NCBI GenBank assembly: GCA_963836915.1
Contig: CAWILH010000002.1
Location: 3,224,001-3,288,000, forward strand
Length of the DNA stretch: 64,000 nt
Direction of reading: 5' to 3'
DNA from: Cryomorpha sp963836915
GTDB taxonomy: Bacteria > Bacteroidota > Bacteroidia > Flavobacteriales_D > Cryomorphaceae
A program made the translations under genes and the position numbers. Under the pieces are notes generated by a model. It worked only from the letters and a program-made list of their open reading frames with translations, ran no database searches and was not told the DNA's origin. Shown here in pieces: positions 1-7,897 of the stretch. Within the stretch, counting starts at the first letter, position 1. Each line of letters opens with the position of its first letter.

Positions 1-6
1 TTGACG

Positions 7-14
7 TACTTTCG
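7..14 (+). promoter_or_regulatory. Candidate -7 element for the M28 peptidase gene
   Basis: TACTTTCG matches the Bacteroidota -7 consensus TAnnTTTG except at one base. It lies 29 bases before the ATG of the M28 peptidase gene. The same variant precedes the glycosyltransferase at 25022 and the response regulator at 30053. The -33 region would fall outside the window. Confidence 0.4.
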
Positions 15-43
15 TCGATCCATCACTACTTTTAAATTTCAGA

Positions 44-1531
44 ATGATCATTCGCCACACCGCACTTATTTTAGGTGCATTTCTCATAGCGTCAAGCGCC
101 GCATATTCCCAAAAAGATAAGAAATACACGGATGAGACCGTATCTTACGAAGCCGTAAAGGCCGGGATCGGATTTCTGGCTTCCGATGAGCTCCGCGGGA
201 GAGATACCCCATCGCCGGGGCAAGATGTGGCAGCGCGGTATTTGCAGACCAGACTGCAGTCATTTGGTGTGTTTAAGGCGCCAGGCATGGAGACTTACCT
301 GCAGCCGGTCCATATGATGTCGAGCTCGGCACCCAAGGAAGGGAGCTTTGCTTTTGGCGATTCTACGTATAATTTTAAAGAAGACCTGATACTGATATCA
401 GGTGGCGAGCTCAAAGCCGATGCGGAGCTTATTTACCTTGGCTATGGCGATCAGTCGGCCTTTGACTCGGTAAGTGTGATAGGCAAAATAGTGGTCACAC
501 AGGCCGGGGTAAAAGGCGAACCGGGAGCCAGGGCCGCATTCAAAGCAGGTGCCGAGAAGCGCGAGCGTGCAAAGGCAGCAGGCGCCATCGCCTTACTGGA
601 GCTTTATAACTTGCCCCAGCCGACTTGGAAAATATTGCAGTATTACCTCGGGGGAAAAAATGTAGCACTCGACTTTGGCAGGGAAGACGATGAAGAAACC
701 TTTCCGCATCTTTGGATCGATGACGCTGCCAACCTGAAGCGGCCTATCTTCAGATCGCAGTCGGGCAGTGCTTCGCTCGATGTGAAGGGTGCTAAAGAAG
801 AGCGCTTTACCGTGCACAATGTGATCGGTTATGTAGAAGGTACAGATGCCAAGCTGAAAGATGAAATAGTGATCTACTCCGCTCATTATGATCATGTGGG
901 CATCGGCGCTCCAAATGCCGAAGGCGACAGCATCTACAATGGTACGCGCGATAATGCGATCGGCTCCATTACGGTGGTAGAGGCCGCCCGCAATATTGCA
1001 GCCCATCCCTTAAAACGAAGCTCGATGTTCATCTTTTTTACTGGTGAAGAAAAAGGACTGCTCGGCAGCGAATGGTACGTGGAGCATCCCGTGGTGCCAT
1101 TGGAGAAGGTGGTGTACTGCTTCAATAGCGATAATGCCGGCTATAATGATAAGACCCTCGCTACGGTAATCGGGCTTGAGCGCACCACTGCGCGGCCGGT
1201 GCTCGAAAAGGCAGCAGAGACCTATGGCCTCACCGCCAATGTTGATCCGGCGCCCGATCAGAATCTTTTTGACCGTTCCGACCAAGTTAGCTTTGCCAAG
1301 AAAGGAATTCCGGCTCTTATGTTTATGCTCGGGCTATCGTCTTTTGATGATGCTGTGATGGCTTTTTACCATCAGCCAGATGATAATCCCGACTCGGTAG
1401 ATTACGATTACCTATTCAAGTTTACCAAAGCATACGTTTACGGCTGCCGGCTGGTAGGTAATATGAAGGAGCGGCCCTATTGGATCGAAGGCGATAAATA
1501 CTACGAAGCGGGCCAAGCGCTTTATCGTTGA
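44..1531 (+). CDS. Secreted M28-family zinc aminopeptidase
   Basis: An extracytoplasmic metallopeptidase that probably trims N-terminal residues from peptides. A signal peptide covers about residues 1-22, ending in a small-residue site before SQK. A PA-like insert seems to occupy about residues 90-230, and the M28 catalytic domain follows. The two-zinc ligand set of the family is complete: H281 in AHYDHVG, D303 in RDNAIGS, E336 after catalytic E335 in FTGEEKG, D363 in NSDNAG and H443 in YHQPDD. The 495 residues are usual for PA-containing M28 enzymes of Bacteroidota. No T9SS C-terminal domain is visible, so the protein is probably periplasmic or released by another route. The gene stands alone. 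The next gene is convergent, 71 bases away. Confidence 0.92.
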   Translation: MIIRHTALILGAFLIASSAAYSQKDKKYTDETVSYEAVKAGIGFLASDELRGRDTPSPGQDVAARYLQTRLQSFGVFKAPGMETYLQPVHMMSSSAPKEGSFAFGDSTYNFKEDLILISGGELKADAELIYLGYGDQSAFDSVSVIGKIVVTQAGVKGEPGARAAFKAGAEKRERAKAAGAIALLELYNLPQPTWKILQYYLGGKNVALDFGREDDEETFPHLWIDDAANLKRPIFRSQSGSASLDVKGAKEERFTVHNVIGYVEGTDAKLKDEIVIYSAHYDHVGIGAPNAEGDSIYNGTRDNAIGSITVVEAARNIAAHPLKRSSMFIFFTGEEKGLLGSEWYVEHPVVPLEKVVYCFNSDNAGYNDKTLATVIGLERTTARPVLEKAAETYGLTANVDPAPDQNLFDRSDQVSFAKKGIPALMFMLGLSSFDDAVMAFYHQPDDNPDSVDYDYLFKFTKAYVYGCRLVGNMKERPYWIEGDKYYEAGQALYR

Positions 1532-1602
1532 CAGCTTTCGGTGATTATTGTTGCCCTTGGGAAGCTCTTTGCCAAAAGTCGGTCTTAAAATCTTGGAGTG
1601 GC

Positions 1603-2256
1603 TTAGGCTTCCGCCAATAGAGCATCGTAACGCAAAATGCGGTGTCCCAAACCGGTTTTTATGGCTTCAGCCATCATGCTTTTGGCAACATCCCTAGCTT
1701 GAATGGGTCTGTATTTGCGCAAGCTGCCGAGCATAAGGGGAGCAATTAATCTCATGGCCACGGTACCTATTTTTTCGCCTATGCGCCGCTCATCACGGGA
1801 GCCAAGCAGAAGCGATGGCTGCATGATCACCAAATCAGCAAATGCCAAGTCTCCCAGCGCATGCTCCATCTCTCCCTTTACCTTATTGTAGAATATAGAT
1901 GAGCTGGCATTTGCGCCCATAGCGCTGACCACTAAAAATTTGCGAACCCCATTCTTCTTTGCGGCTGCTGCCAATCGCACGACATAATCATAATCAACCT
2001 TGCGAAATGCCTGCTTGGAGCCTGCCGCCTTCATGGTAGTGCCGAGGCAGCAAAACACGGCATCCACTTTGGCGGTAGCCTGTAATAGCTCGGGGTCTGA
2101 CTCAAAATCCACTTCAATCCATTTCACCTTCCCGTCATCTGCACGCCGGTGCCGGGTGAGGGCATTTACCGACGTGAATACGCTGTTTTCTTGCAGCATT
2201 TCCACGAGAAGACCGCCTATGAGACCTGTGGCTCCGGCTACCGTACAGCGCATCAT
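1603..2256 (-). CDS. NAD(P)H-binding epimerase-like protein (HTATIP2/NmrA type)
   Basis: A short-chain dehydrogenase-like, atypical Rossmann protein of unknown substrate. The nucleotide-binding loop GATGLIGG lies close to the N-terminus. A region with FCCLGTTMKAAG and a later VSAMGANASSS segment resembles HTATIP2/NAD(P)H-binding oxidoreductases. The reading frame is open further upstream to 2280, but the best start is the ATG at 2256. It overlaps the stop codon of ispG (TGATG arrangement), which indicates translational coupling. That gives 217 residues. The coupling to ispG is probably for co-expression and does not by itself show a role in isoprenoid synthesis. Confidence 0.8.
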   Translation of the reverse strand: MMRCTVAGATGLIGGLLVEMLQENSVFTSVNALTRHRRADDGKVKWIEVDFESDPELLQATAKVDAVFCCLGTTMKAAGSKQAFRKVDYDYVVRLAAAAKKNGVRKFLVVSAMGANASSSIFYNKVKGEMEHALGDLAFADLVIMQPSLLLGSRDERRIGEKIGTVAMRLIAPLMLGSLRKYRPIQARDVAKSMMAEAIKTGLGHRILRYDALLAEA

Positions 2257-4208
2257 TCGCTGGCCATAGGTTCTACCCAATCGCCATGGGTTCGGATCAA
2301 CTCTATCAGTTCATCTACCGCTTCCGCAGAAGGTACATTGCGCTTTACCACTTCTTTTTCTTTATAGAGTGTGATCTTTCCGGGGCCTGTGCCCACATAG
2401 CCATAATCGGCATCGGCCATCTCGCCGGGACCATTTACGATGCAGCCCATTATCCCGATTTTAATCCCTTTCAGGTGGTCGGTACGGGACCGTATCTTGG
2501 CGGTGGTTTCCTGAAGGTCAAAAAGAGTTCGGCCGCAGCTCGGGCAGGAGATATATTCCGTCTTGCTAATGCGGGTGCGGGCGGCCTGTAAGATCCCAAA
2601 GGAGAGTGCATTTTGGGCTTTTGCTTCAAGCGTATCTGAATTGATCCATAGGCCATCGCCCAAGCCATCTATGAGCAAGGCGCCAAAATCGGTGGAAGCA
2701 TATAGCTGTAGTTTCTCCTTATCCAAGGTTTTATAATCCTTATGGAGAATGACCGGAGCGGTGCAACCGGCATTGATCAGCTCAATAAAGGCGCGTCTCA
2801 GAGCGGCCAAGGTATGCTCGTGGGCAGTGCTTAGTAGTATCACTGTTTTGGCGGAAGCCCGGAGCTTACGTATAAATGAAGCCCGGTAGATATCTTCATC
2901 GGTGGCCGATACAAAATTTAAATTTGGGCTTAGCTCCCCTTTTTCTTCGAACGAAGCCGACGAAAGAAGGGGATATAAACGCTCCTTCTTGGCATCGGCT
3001 CTATAGAAATCTTCATCGACGATAATTCCCAAGGTGCCGGGAATCTCAAAATCAATGGGATGCGAACCGGCATAGACAAAATCGGCCGCCTGATCGGTGA
3101 TATTCCACTTGTCGAGCGGTATGCTGTAATTATAGCCAAAGGCAAATAGCGATGCCGGCCTTATCTCCTTCCTCTGCGAAAGATCGCCCACCACCCGTGG
3201 CACTTCAGCACCACCTATATTCAGCGCCTGATGGCTCTCCCGCCGGGCGTAATCGAATGCATTGAGCGGATTGGTAGTAATTTCGGGTATCCCCGATTTC
3301 TCCTTTCTCTGGGCATAGCGATCTACTAGAATTTGAGCCACGGGAATCTCTGCTTCGGGTGCTTCGGTGAGCGAAACCCGCACCGTATCTCCGATACCAT
3401 CTTCGAGAAGGGCACCGATGCCTAGCGCAGATTTTATACGTCCATCTTCGGCTTCACCAGCTTCGGTCACGCCGAGGTGAAGGGGGTAGTTCATCCCTTC
3501 GCGCATCATAACCATCGTGAGCATTCGGTAGGCCTGTACCATTACTTTGCAATTGCTGGCCTTCATGCTGAGCACAATATCGTGGTAGTCATGGTCGCGG
3601 CAGATCCGCAGAAATTCCATGGCAGACTCTACCATACCTTGCGGGGTATCGCCGTAGCGGCTCATGATGCGATCTGAGAGCGATCCATGATTTGTGCCTA
3701 TCCGCATCGCCGTTCCATGCTCCTTGCAGCGCAGGACCAATGGGGTGAACCGCTCGCGAATGCGCTCCAGCTCTGCCTTGTAGGTTTCGTCGGTATACTC
3801 GAGCTCTTCAAATTTTTTCTTGTCGGCATAGTTTCCCGGGTTCACCCTAACCTTTTCTACAATCCTTGCTGCAATCTCGGCCGCATTCGGCGTAAAATGG
3901 ATATCGGCTACCAATGGGGTGTCATAGCCCGCTGCTCGGATAGCATTTTTTATGGGTGCGAGGTTTTCTGCTTCCTTCTTGCTTGGAGCCGTAATCCGTA
4001 CCAGTTCGCAGCCTACCTTGATCATCCGAATGGACTGCGCCACGGTCGCATCCGTATCCATGGTATCGGTGGTGGTCATAGACTGCACGCGTATCGGGTT
4101 ATCTCCACCTATACCGACCGATCCTACCATCACTTCCCGTGTGGGAAAGCGCTTGTAATCAGTAAGACTAAGGGCGTATTGGAGCTTTTCGGAAATAAGC
4201 GTGGGCAT
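2253..4208 (-). CDS. ispG: 4-hydroxy-3-methylbut-2-enyl diphosphate synthase
   Basis: IspG (GcpE) reduces methylerythritol cyclodiphosphate to HMBPP in the MEP isoprenoid pathway, using a [4Fe-4S] cluster. At 651 residues this is the long three-domain form of Bacteroidota, Chlamydiae and plants: an N-terminal TIM barrel (RVQSMTTTDTMDTDATV near the N-terminus), a large insert at about 280-530, and a C-terminal ferredoxin-reductase-like domain. The cluster ligands are visible as C555 and C558 in SCPSCGR and C589 in MGCIVNGPGE. The downstream oxidoreductase starts inside its stop codon. Confidence 0.97.
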   Translation of the reverse strand: MPTLISEKLQYALSLTDYKRFPTREVMVGSVGIGGDNPIRVQSMTTTDTMDTDATVAQSIRMIKVGCELVRITAPSKKEAENLAPIKNAIRAAGYDTPLVADIHFTPNAAEIAARIVEKVRVNPGNYADKKKFEELEYTDETYKAELERIRERFTPLVLRCKEHGTAMRIGTNHGSLSDRIMSRYGDTPQGMVESAMEFLRICRDHDYHDIVLSMKASNCKVMVQAYRMLTMVMMREGMNYPLHLGVTEAGEAEDGRIKSALGIGALLEDGIGDTVRVSLTEAPEAEIPVAQILVDRYAQRKEKSGIPEITTNPLNAFDYARRESHQALNIGGAEVPRVVGDLSQRKEIRPASLFAFGYNYSIPLDKWNITDQAADFVYAGSHPIDFEIPGTLGIIVDEDFYRADAKKERLYPLLSSASFEEKGELSPNLNFVSATDEDIYRASFIRKLRASAKTVILLSTAHEHTLAALRRAFIELINAGCTAPVILHKDYKTLDKEKLQLYASTDFGALLIDGLGDGLWINSDTLEAKAQNALSFGILQAARTRISKTEYISCPSCGRTLFDLQETTAKIRSRTDHLKGIKIGIMGCIVNGPGEMADADYGYVGTGPGKITLYKEKEVVKRNVPSAEAVDELIELIRTHGDWVEPMASE

Positions 4209-4840
4209 AGGAATGTTTTTGATGCTACGAAGGTAAGGGATTGTTTTTCAAAAAAAGCTTCACGGTTCCAGCTCAGAGCGTCGATCTTAGCAGGCAAAAG
4301 TCAAGCTACGGCAAATAGAAATATGCGGACAAAGCCAAGGGCATCGCCGGTCGAACGCGAAACGACAGGATGTCAGTATAAGGGATACACTCAAGAATAG
4401 ATATTTTGAAGGGGACTGCCTGGCATTTGAAGCCAGCAGCTTTAATGCTCTTCTGATTTGAATAATAGAGCATGATGGCTGCTCCCTGTCCATGCCGATT
4501 TTTAGAGCCGAGATGCCAGTGGGCTAAGTGCTGCAGGCTTTTGATCGAAAAGCCCCGTCATAAAATCGTAATTCTTTTTTCCATTTTGGCAAAGCTATGA
4601 TCTGAAGATTGGGGCTTATGATAAATTGGTTAGAGCCTGTAGGTCAGCAAAATTTCGACCGCGATCCAGATTTTTTTCCCAGAGAAGCTTTCGTTTAGTA
4701 TGTGAAAAGTAGGCGGTTTCGAAGCAAGATACTTTCGGTTAAGCACAAAGTTTGATACGAGCCAAATGCCTTGAATCGATAGCTGTTTCGCCTACTTTTT
4801 TATATACATAGTTACCTGCTGGCTTTACCAGTTTTCAATT
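4209..4840. other. Gene-free stretch of about 630 bases
   Basis: It separates ispG from the AT-rich island. I find no convincing coding region: the short open frames here have no family features. No RNA gene is recognisable. The right end (about 4760 onward) becomes AT-rich and carries the left copy of the inverted repeat AGTTACCTGC. Confidence 0.5.
4810..4819 (+). repeat. Left copy of inverted repeat bounding the AT-rich island
   Basis: AGTTACCTGC here is the exact reverse complement of GCAGGTAACT at 6689-6698. The match extends as AGTTACCTGC-NN-GCT on both sides. The copies lie just outside the stop of the sigma-factor gene and upstream of the SnoaL-like gene. The arrangement could mark the ends of a mobile cassette, but a 10-base match is short. 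Confidence 0.45.
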
Positions 4841-5647
4841 TTAGTTCGATAGAATAGAATATTTTCCACTATCAATTAAGTCTTTGATATTCCTCAAAAT
4901 GGTATCAGGTGCTTTGTAATTCGGATGACTTTGGAAAATTACAATATCCTGTCCTATACTTTCTATTTCACTAATCACTTTTTTTGCCTTGCCTTTATCG
5001 GCAAATAATAAGCTTTTGGGATTTACTCGATTAATTTTCAAGTCGTAATTGATTTGCTTGCTGCATCTGCATCTATTATTTGGATCATAAATACCGCAGT
5101 TTCCGCTCATAAATTGTCTGACGAGAACACGTGCATCCGATATTCGCTTTCTAAATGTGGCGGGTTCTATTTCTAAAATCATAGCTCCTTCATTACCATT
5201 AAACTCAAATATTTCTGCTAAAATATATGCAAGTCTTAATGGTCGAGATAAACAGGTTAGCATACTTGTTGAACACCCAATTTTTACTTCCTCTTCCAAA
5301 ATGCTTTTATCCGCCTCATTGTAATCTTGATGATTTAGTCCTTCATTCAAGTGGAACTCTCCAATTTCGAACGTCAACTCTTCGGTTTGTTTCCGCTTTG
5401 AGTTGAGCAAGTAATTTGACGCAATGCGATAACACCAAGTTTCAAAAGCACTTTCGTTTTTGAATGTCGAAAGATGTGTGATTATTTTGATTAGAATTTC
5501 TTGTGTGGCATCTTCTGCATCCATCGGATTCCAATAAAAGCGGACAGATAGATTATAAATGAGTCCTTGCACGGTTTCTAAAATCGTTTCAAGAGAATTG
5601 CTATTTCCTTTTAGCGCATCATTTATAATTTGTTCTTGATTTTCCAT
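4841..5647 (-). CDS. Sigma-70 family (ECF-like) RNA polymerase sigma factor with Cys-containing C-terminal extension
   Basis: An alternative sigma factor. Region 2 is recognisable at about residues 20-90, with AEDATQEILIKI and FETWCYRIASNYLL. Region 4 is recognisable at about 135-180. After region 4 comes an unusual extension with closely spaced cysteines (GNCGIYDPNNRCRCSKQ) and then about 70 residues of unknown function, which could bind metal or sense a signal. The length of 268 exceeds a typical ECF factor (about 170-200). No anti-sigma gene is present. The upstream SnoaL-like gene ends 2 bases before this start, so the two are one transcript and probably coupled. Base composition is markedly AT-rich compared with the surroundings, which suggests acquisition by transfer. 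Confidence 0.85.
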   Translation of the reverse strand: MENQEQIINDALKGNSNSLETILETVQGLIYNLSVRFYWNPMDAEDATQEILIKIITHLSTFKNESAFETWCYRIASNYLLNSKRKQTEELTFEIGEFHLNEGLNHQDYNEADKSILEEEVKIGCSTSMLTCLSRPLRLAYILAEIFEFNGNEGAMILEIEPATFRKRISDARVLVRQFMSGNCGIYDPNNRCRCSKQINYDLKINRVNPKSLLFADKGKAKKVISEIESIGQDIVIFQSHPNYKAPDTILRNIKDLIDSGKYSILSN

Positions 5648-5649
5648 TG

Positions 5650-6570
5650 CTACATTATTTGAATAAGGATACGTTCAAAGTTTACCGCTGGGAAGTTCTC
5701 AATTATTTTACCGTTTTTAAGCCTGTAAATATGTGTTTCTGTCCAATATACCTTTTTGTTGGTCGCTTTAATGCCATTAAAAGTTCCTTTATGAGTTGCA
5801 CTTACCTTGTTTTGCTCTACAACCAAATCTTCTTCTGCGAACATTCTTTGTAACTCTACTTTAACATCTGGAAATGCCGAAAGGAAGTTTTGACCAACGC
5901 TTACAAATGAGTCCATTTTATTGTTCATTGTAGGGAAGTTGAAGTGGTGGGTAAATTTGCTCGAAAATAATTTGGGGAAAACGCTAAACTTTTGTTGGTT
6001 TTTAAATTCTTGAACATATTTATTAATGATGGACTTGTTCAAATCTACTTTTGGTAAGTTTTTCTCGTTCCTGTTTTTATAAAGTTTGGAAATCCCCGTC
6101 ATCATAAAAGCGATGAAACTACTTAGTACGGATTTGGTTGGTGCTACAAAACCCTCTCCCTTTCCGCCAATTTGCCAAAGTAGTTTTTCTAACCTTACTT
6201 CAGCAAAAAGTTCAACAATTTTGTTGTCAGACAATCGGAAAATATTGGTTTCATTCCATTCGAAATGCTTTCCAGAGGGTGCAATTCCTCTGTAATTTCC
6301 GTTGTGAGTTGCGTTTAATGTTACTCTTTCAATAACATAGTTGCCTTCAGTAAAAAGCAAATCAACGGTTGCTTTAAGGTCAGGAAAAGCAGATAGTATT
6401 CCGCCTGAGAGAATTTTTATTCCTTCAATATTTGATGGAACGTCTGGCAAATTGAAGTGATGTTTGAAATCATCTTTGCAAAAAGTTTCCCAAGCGTTGA
6501 GATTGCGCTTGTTCGTTAACTCATTTCTAAAATCTGTTACGATTGTTTTGTTAATGTCTTGCTGTGTCAT
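5650..6570 (-). CDS. Tandem SnoaL-like (NTF2 fold) protein
   Basis: The protein has two homologous halves, about residues 1-140 and 165-306. Each holds the SnoaL/ester-cyclase pattern: a HHFNLP/HHFNFP segment, ILSAFPDLK/FLSAFPDVK, ATHNGNYRGI/ATHKGTFNGI and a WNETNIFRL/WTETHIYRL strand. The two halves arose by internal duplication. Members of this fold are small cyclases or ligand-binding domains, and the substrate cannot be told here. The gene is first in a two-gene transcript with the sigma factor, with a 2-base gap. In the ECF41-type sigma factors a SnoaL-like domain is fused to the sigma factor as a regulatory part, so a regulatory role for this separate partner is possible (inference). 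It is AT-rich like its partner. Confidence 0.8.
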   Translation of the reverse strand: MTQQDINKTIVTDFRNELTNKRNLNAWETFCKDDFKHHFNLPDVPSNIEGIKILSGGILSAFPDLKATVDLLFTEGNYVIERVTLNATHNGNYRGIAPSGKHFEWNETNIFRLSDNKIVELFAEVRLEKLLWQIGGKGEGFVAPTKSVLSSFIAFMMTGISKLYKNRNEKNLPKVDLNKSIINKYVQEFKNQQKFSVFPKLFSSKFTHHFNFPTMNNKMDSFVSVGQNFLSAFPDVKVELQRMFAEEDLVVEQNKVSATHKGTFNGIKATNKKVYWTETHIYRLKNGKIIENFPAVNFERILIQIM

Positions 6571-7054
6571 TTGTAATATCTTTTAGTTCTATAGGTTTAG
6601 ACACAGAAGTGTGCGCAAGTGTGAGTTTTTATTGCGATATTTTTTCGGTCGGTTATTTTTCTTCTCGATTGGATTTCTTTTTCAGCTTGCAGGTAACTGT
6701 CTGCTTTATTCCCTGCTTTTAGGTGTTAGACCCAATAATTTTTTTGGTTTTTTCCAATTAGATACTTTATGGAAAGTTCCCGGATATATTGGGCTTATCC
6801 GAAAATAAACGTTTATAAACGGATATAAACGGAAGTATCCGATTAAAATCCGACTAGCGTTTTGAACCTGCCCCACCTTTGCCCTGTCGAAAGAAACATG
6901 GCTTCATATAGAGACCGGTTTTGATCGGCACGGTAAAATTGAAAAGCCGCCCGAGCATAAAAAAACAGCTTCTATTAAACGAAGAAAACGGTGCAAATGG
7001 CCGCATACAATCAGCCAAAAAAACTAATAGTTAAACCATTTAAAAGTAGAAGAA
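6571..7054. other. AT-rich intergenic tail of the island
   Basis: It holds the right inverted-repeat copy (6689-6698) and GGTGTTAGACCC (about 6721-6732). It also holds a run of TAAACG/GGATA repeats with TTATCCG and GTATCCG at about 6795-6842. The short open frame at 6611-6808 looks non-coding. Composition returns to the genomic norm after about 6850. The ssb promoter must lie in the last 150 bases, but I see no clear -7 element there. Confidence 0.4.
6689..6698 (-). repeat. Right copy of inverted repeat bounding the AT-rich island
   Basis: GCAGGTAACT is the inverted partner of AGTTACCTGC at 4810-4819. It lies about 120 bases upstream of the SnoaL-like gene. The extended match adds AGC at two bases' distance. 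Confidence 0.45.
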
Positions 7055-7393
7055 ATGAAAAATCTAGTAAACAGAGTACAACTCATCGGACATTTGGGTA
7101 TGGATCCAGAAGTAAAATCTTTTGATAACGGAAGCACCATGCTTCGAGTAAGCCTTGCCACAGATGCATCGTATAGCAATAAAGCCGGCGAGCGGGTTCA
7201 AGATACTCAATGGCACACCTTGGTAGGATGGGGAAAGACTGCGGAGCTCGGAAAAGCAATGCTCAAAAAAGGAAAGAAAATAGCGATCGAAGGAACCTTG
7301 GTAAACCGGAGCTACGAAGATAAAAACGGTAAGAAGCGCACGACCACAGAAGTGCGGCTGGAGCAGTTCTTAATGCTCGAAAAGAAAGATTGA
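7055..7393 (+). CDS. ssb: Single-stranded DNA-binding protein, short form (copy 1)
   Basis: A single OB-fold SSB of 112 residues. It starts NLVNRVQLIGHLG and has the family pattern LRVSLATDASY, TQWHTLVGWGKTAE, KGKKIAIEGTLVNRSY and TEVRLEQFLML. The acidic C-terminal tail (DDxPF type), which recruits partner proteins in housekeeping SSBs, is absent: the protein ends LEKKD. The next gene downstream is a paralogue 91 bases away, in the same orientation. A role in a special process such as competence or recombination is more likely than as the main replicative SSB, but the sequence does not decide this. Confidence 0.93.
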   Translation: MKNLVNRVQLIGHLGMDPEVKSFDNGSTMLRVSLATDASYSNKAGERVQDTQWHTLVGWGKTAELGKAMLKKGKKIAIEGTLVNRSYEDKNGKKRTTTEVRLEQFLMLEKKD

Positions 7394-7484
7394 GCAGAGC
7401 CTTCGGTTCAAAAGCAACCGAAGCCAAGATCCTTATCAATGCATTAATCATATACTTAGAAATTAAACTTTAAAAAGAAATACC

Positions 7485-7826
7485 ATGCAAAATCTAGTAA
7501 ATAGAGTACAATTAATCGGGCATTTGGGCGCCGACGCAGAATTGAAAACCTTCGACAATGGCAACAAAATGCTCAGGGTGAGCATCGCCACCGATGCATC
7601 TTACAAAGACAAGGATGGGAAAAAGGTTGAAGAAACCCAGTGGCATAATCTCGTAGCCTGGGGTGGCACTGCCGAGCTCGGAGAGAAATTTCTCAAAAAG
7701 GGACGCCACGTAGCGGTAGAAGGAACCCTGGTAAATCGCTCATATGATGACAAAGAAGGTAATAAGCAATACATTACCGAGGTGAAGTTGAATGAGTTTT
7801 TACTGCTCGGGAAGAAAGAAGACTAA
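7485..7826 (+). CDS. ssb: Single-stranded DNA-binding protein, short form (copy 2)
   Basis: A 113-residue OB-fold SSB that aligns over its whole length with the gene just upstream. The shared N-terminal pattern is QNLVNRVQLIGHLGADAELK, followed by EGTLVNRSYDDKEG. It also lacks the acidic tail and ends GKKED. The two differ at many positions, so the duplication is not recent. A strong terminator follows at 7844, so the pair is probably one transcript. Confidence 0.93.
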   Translation: MQNLVNRVQLIGHLGADAELKTFDNGNKMLRVSIATDASYKDKDGKKVEETQWHNLVAWGGTAELGEKFLKKGRHVAVEGTLVNRSYDDKEGNKQYITEVKLNEFLLLGKKED

Positions 7827-7843
7827 GCTGCCCGCTTTAGCAC

Positions 7844-7882
7844 AAAGCCCCATCCCGGTTTGACTGGATGGGGCTTTTATTT
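7844..7882 (+). terminator. Rho-independent terminator after the ssb pair
   Basis: The stem GCCCCATCC (7847-7855) pairs with GGATGGGGC (7866-7874) around a 10-base loop. It is flanked by AAA and TTT and followed by a T-rich tail. It also faces the stop of the convergent isoaspartyl peptidase gene. Confidence 0.9.
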
Positions 7883-7897
7883 TTGGATTTTAAATAG

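Noticed and set aside
593..1285. Minus-strand open frames inside the M28 peptidase gene
   Set aside because: They are antisense shadows. The plus frame has a complete set of zinc ligands and a signal peptide.
4287..4493. Minus-strand open frame of 68 codons between ispG and the AT-rich island
   Set aside because: No start context, no domain and no conserved-looking composition.
6721..6732. GGTGTTAGACCC as an integron attC site
   Set aside because: GTTAGAC fits the GTTRRRY core, but I found no matching RYYYAAC partner at a proper distance and no integrase, so it is mentioned only as a possibility in the cassette finding.
6611..6808. Open frame of 65 codons rich in Phe and Leu upstream of the SnoaL-like gene
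   Set aside because: It lies in AT-rich intergenic DNA, runs through the inverted repeat, and has no recognisable domain. Its composition follows from the poly-T stretches.
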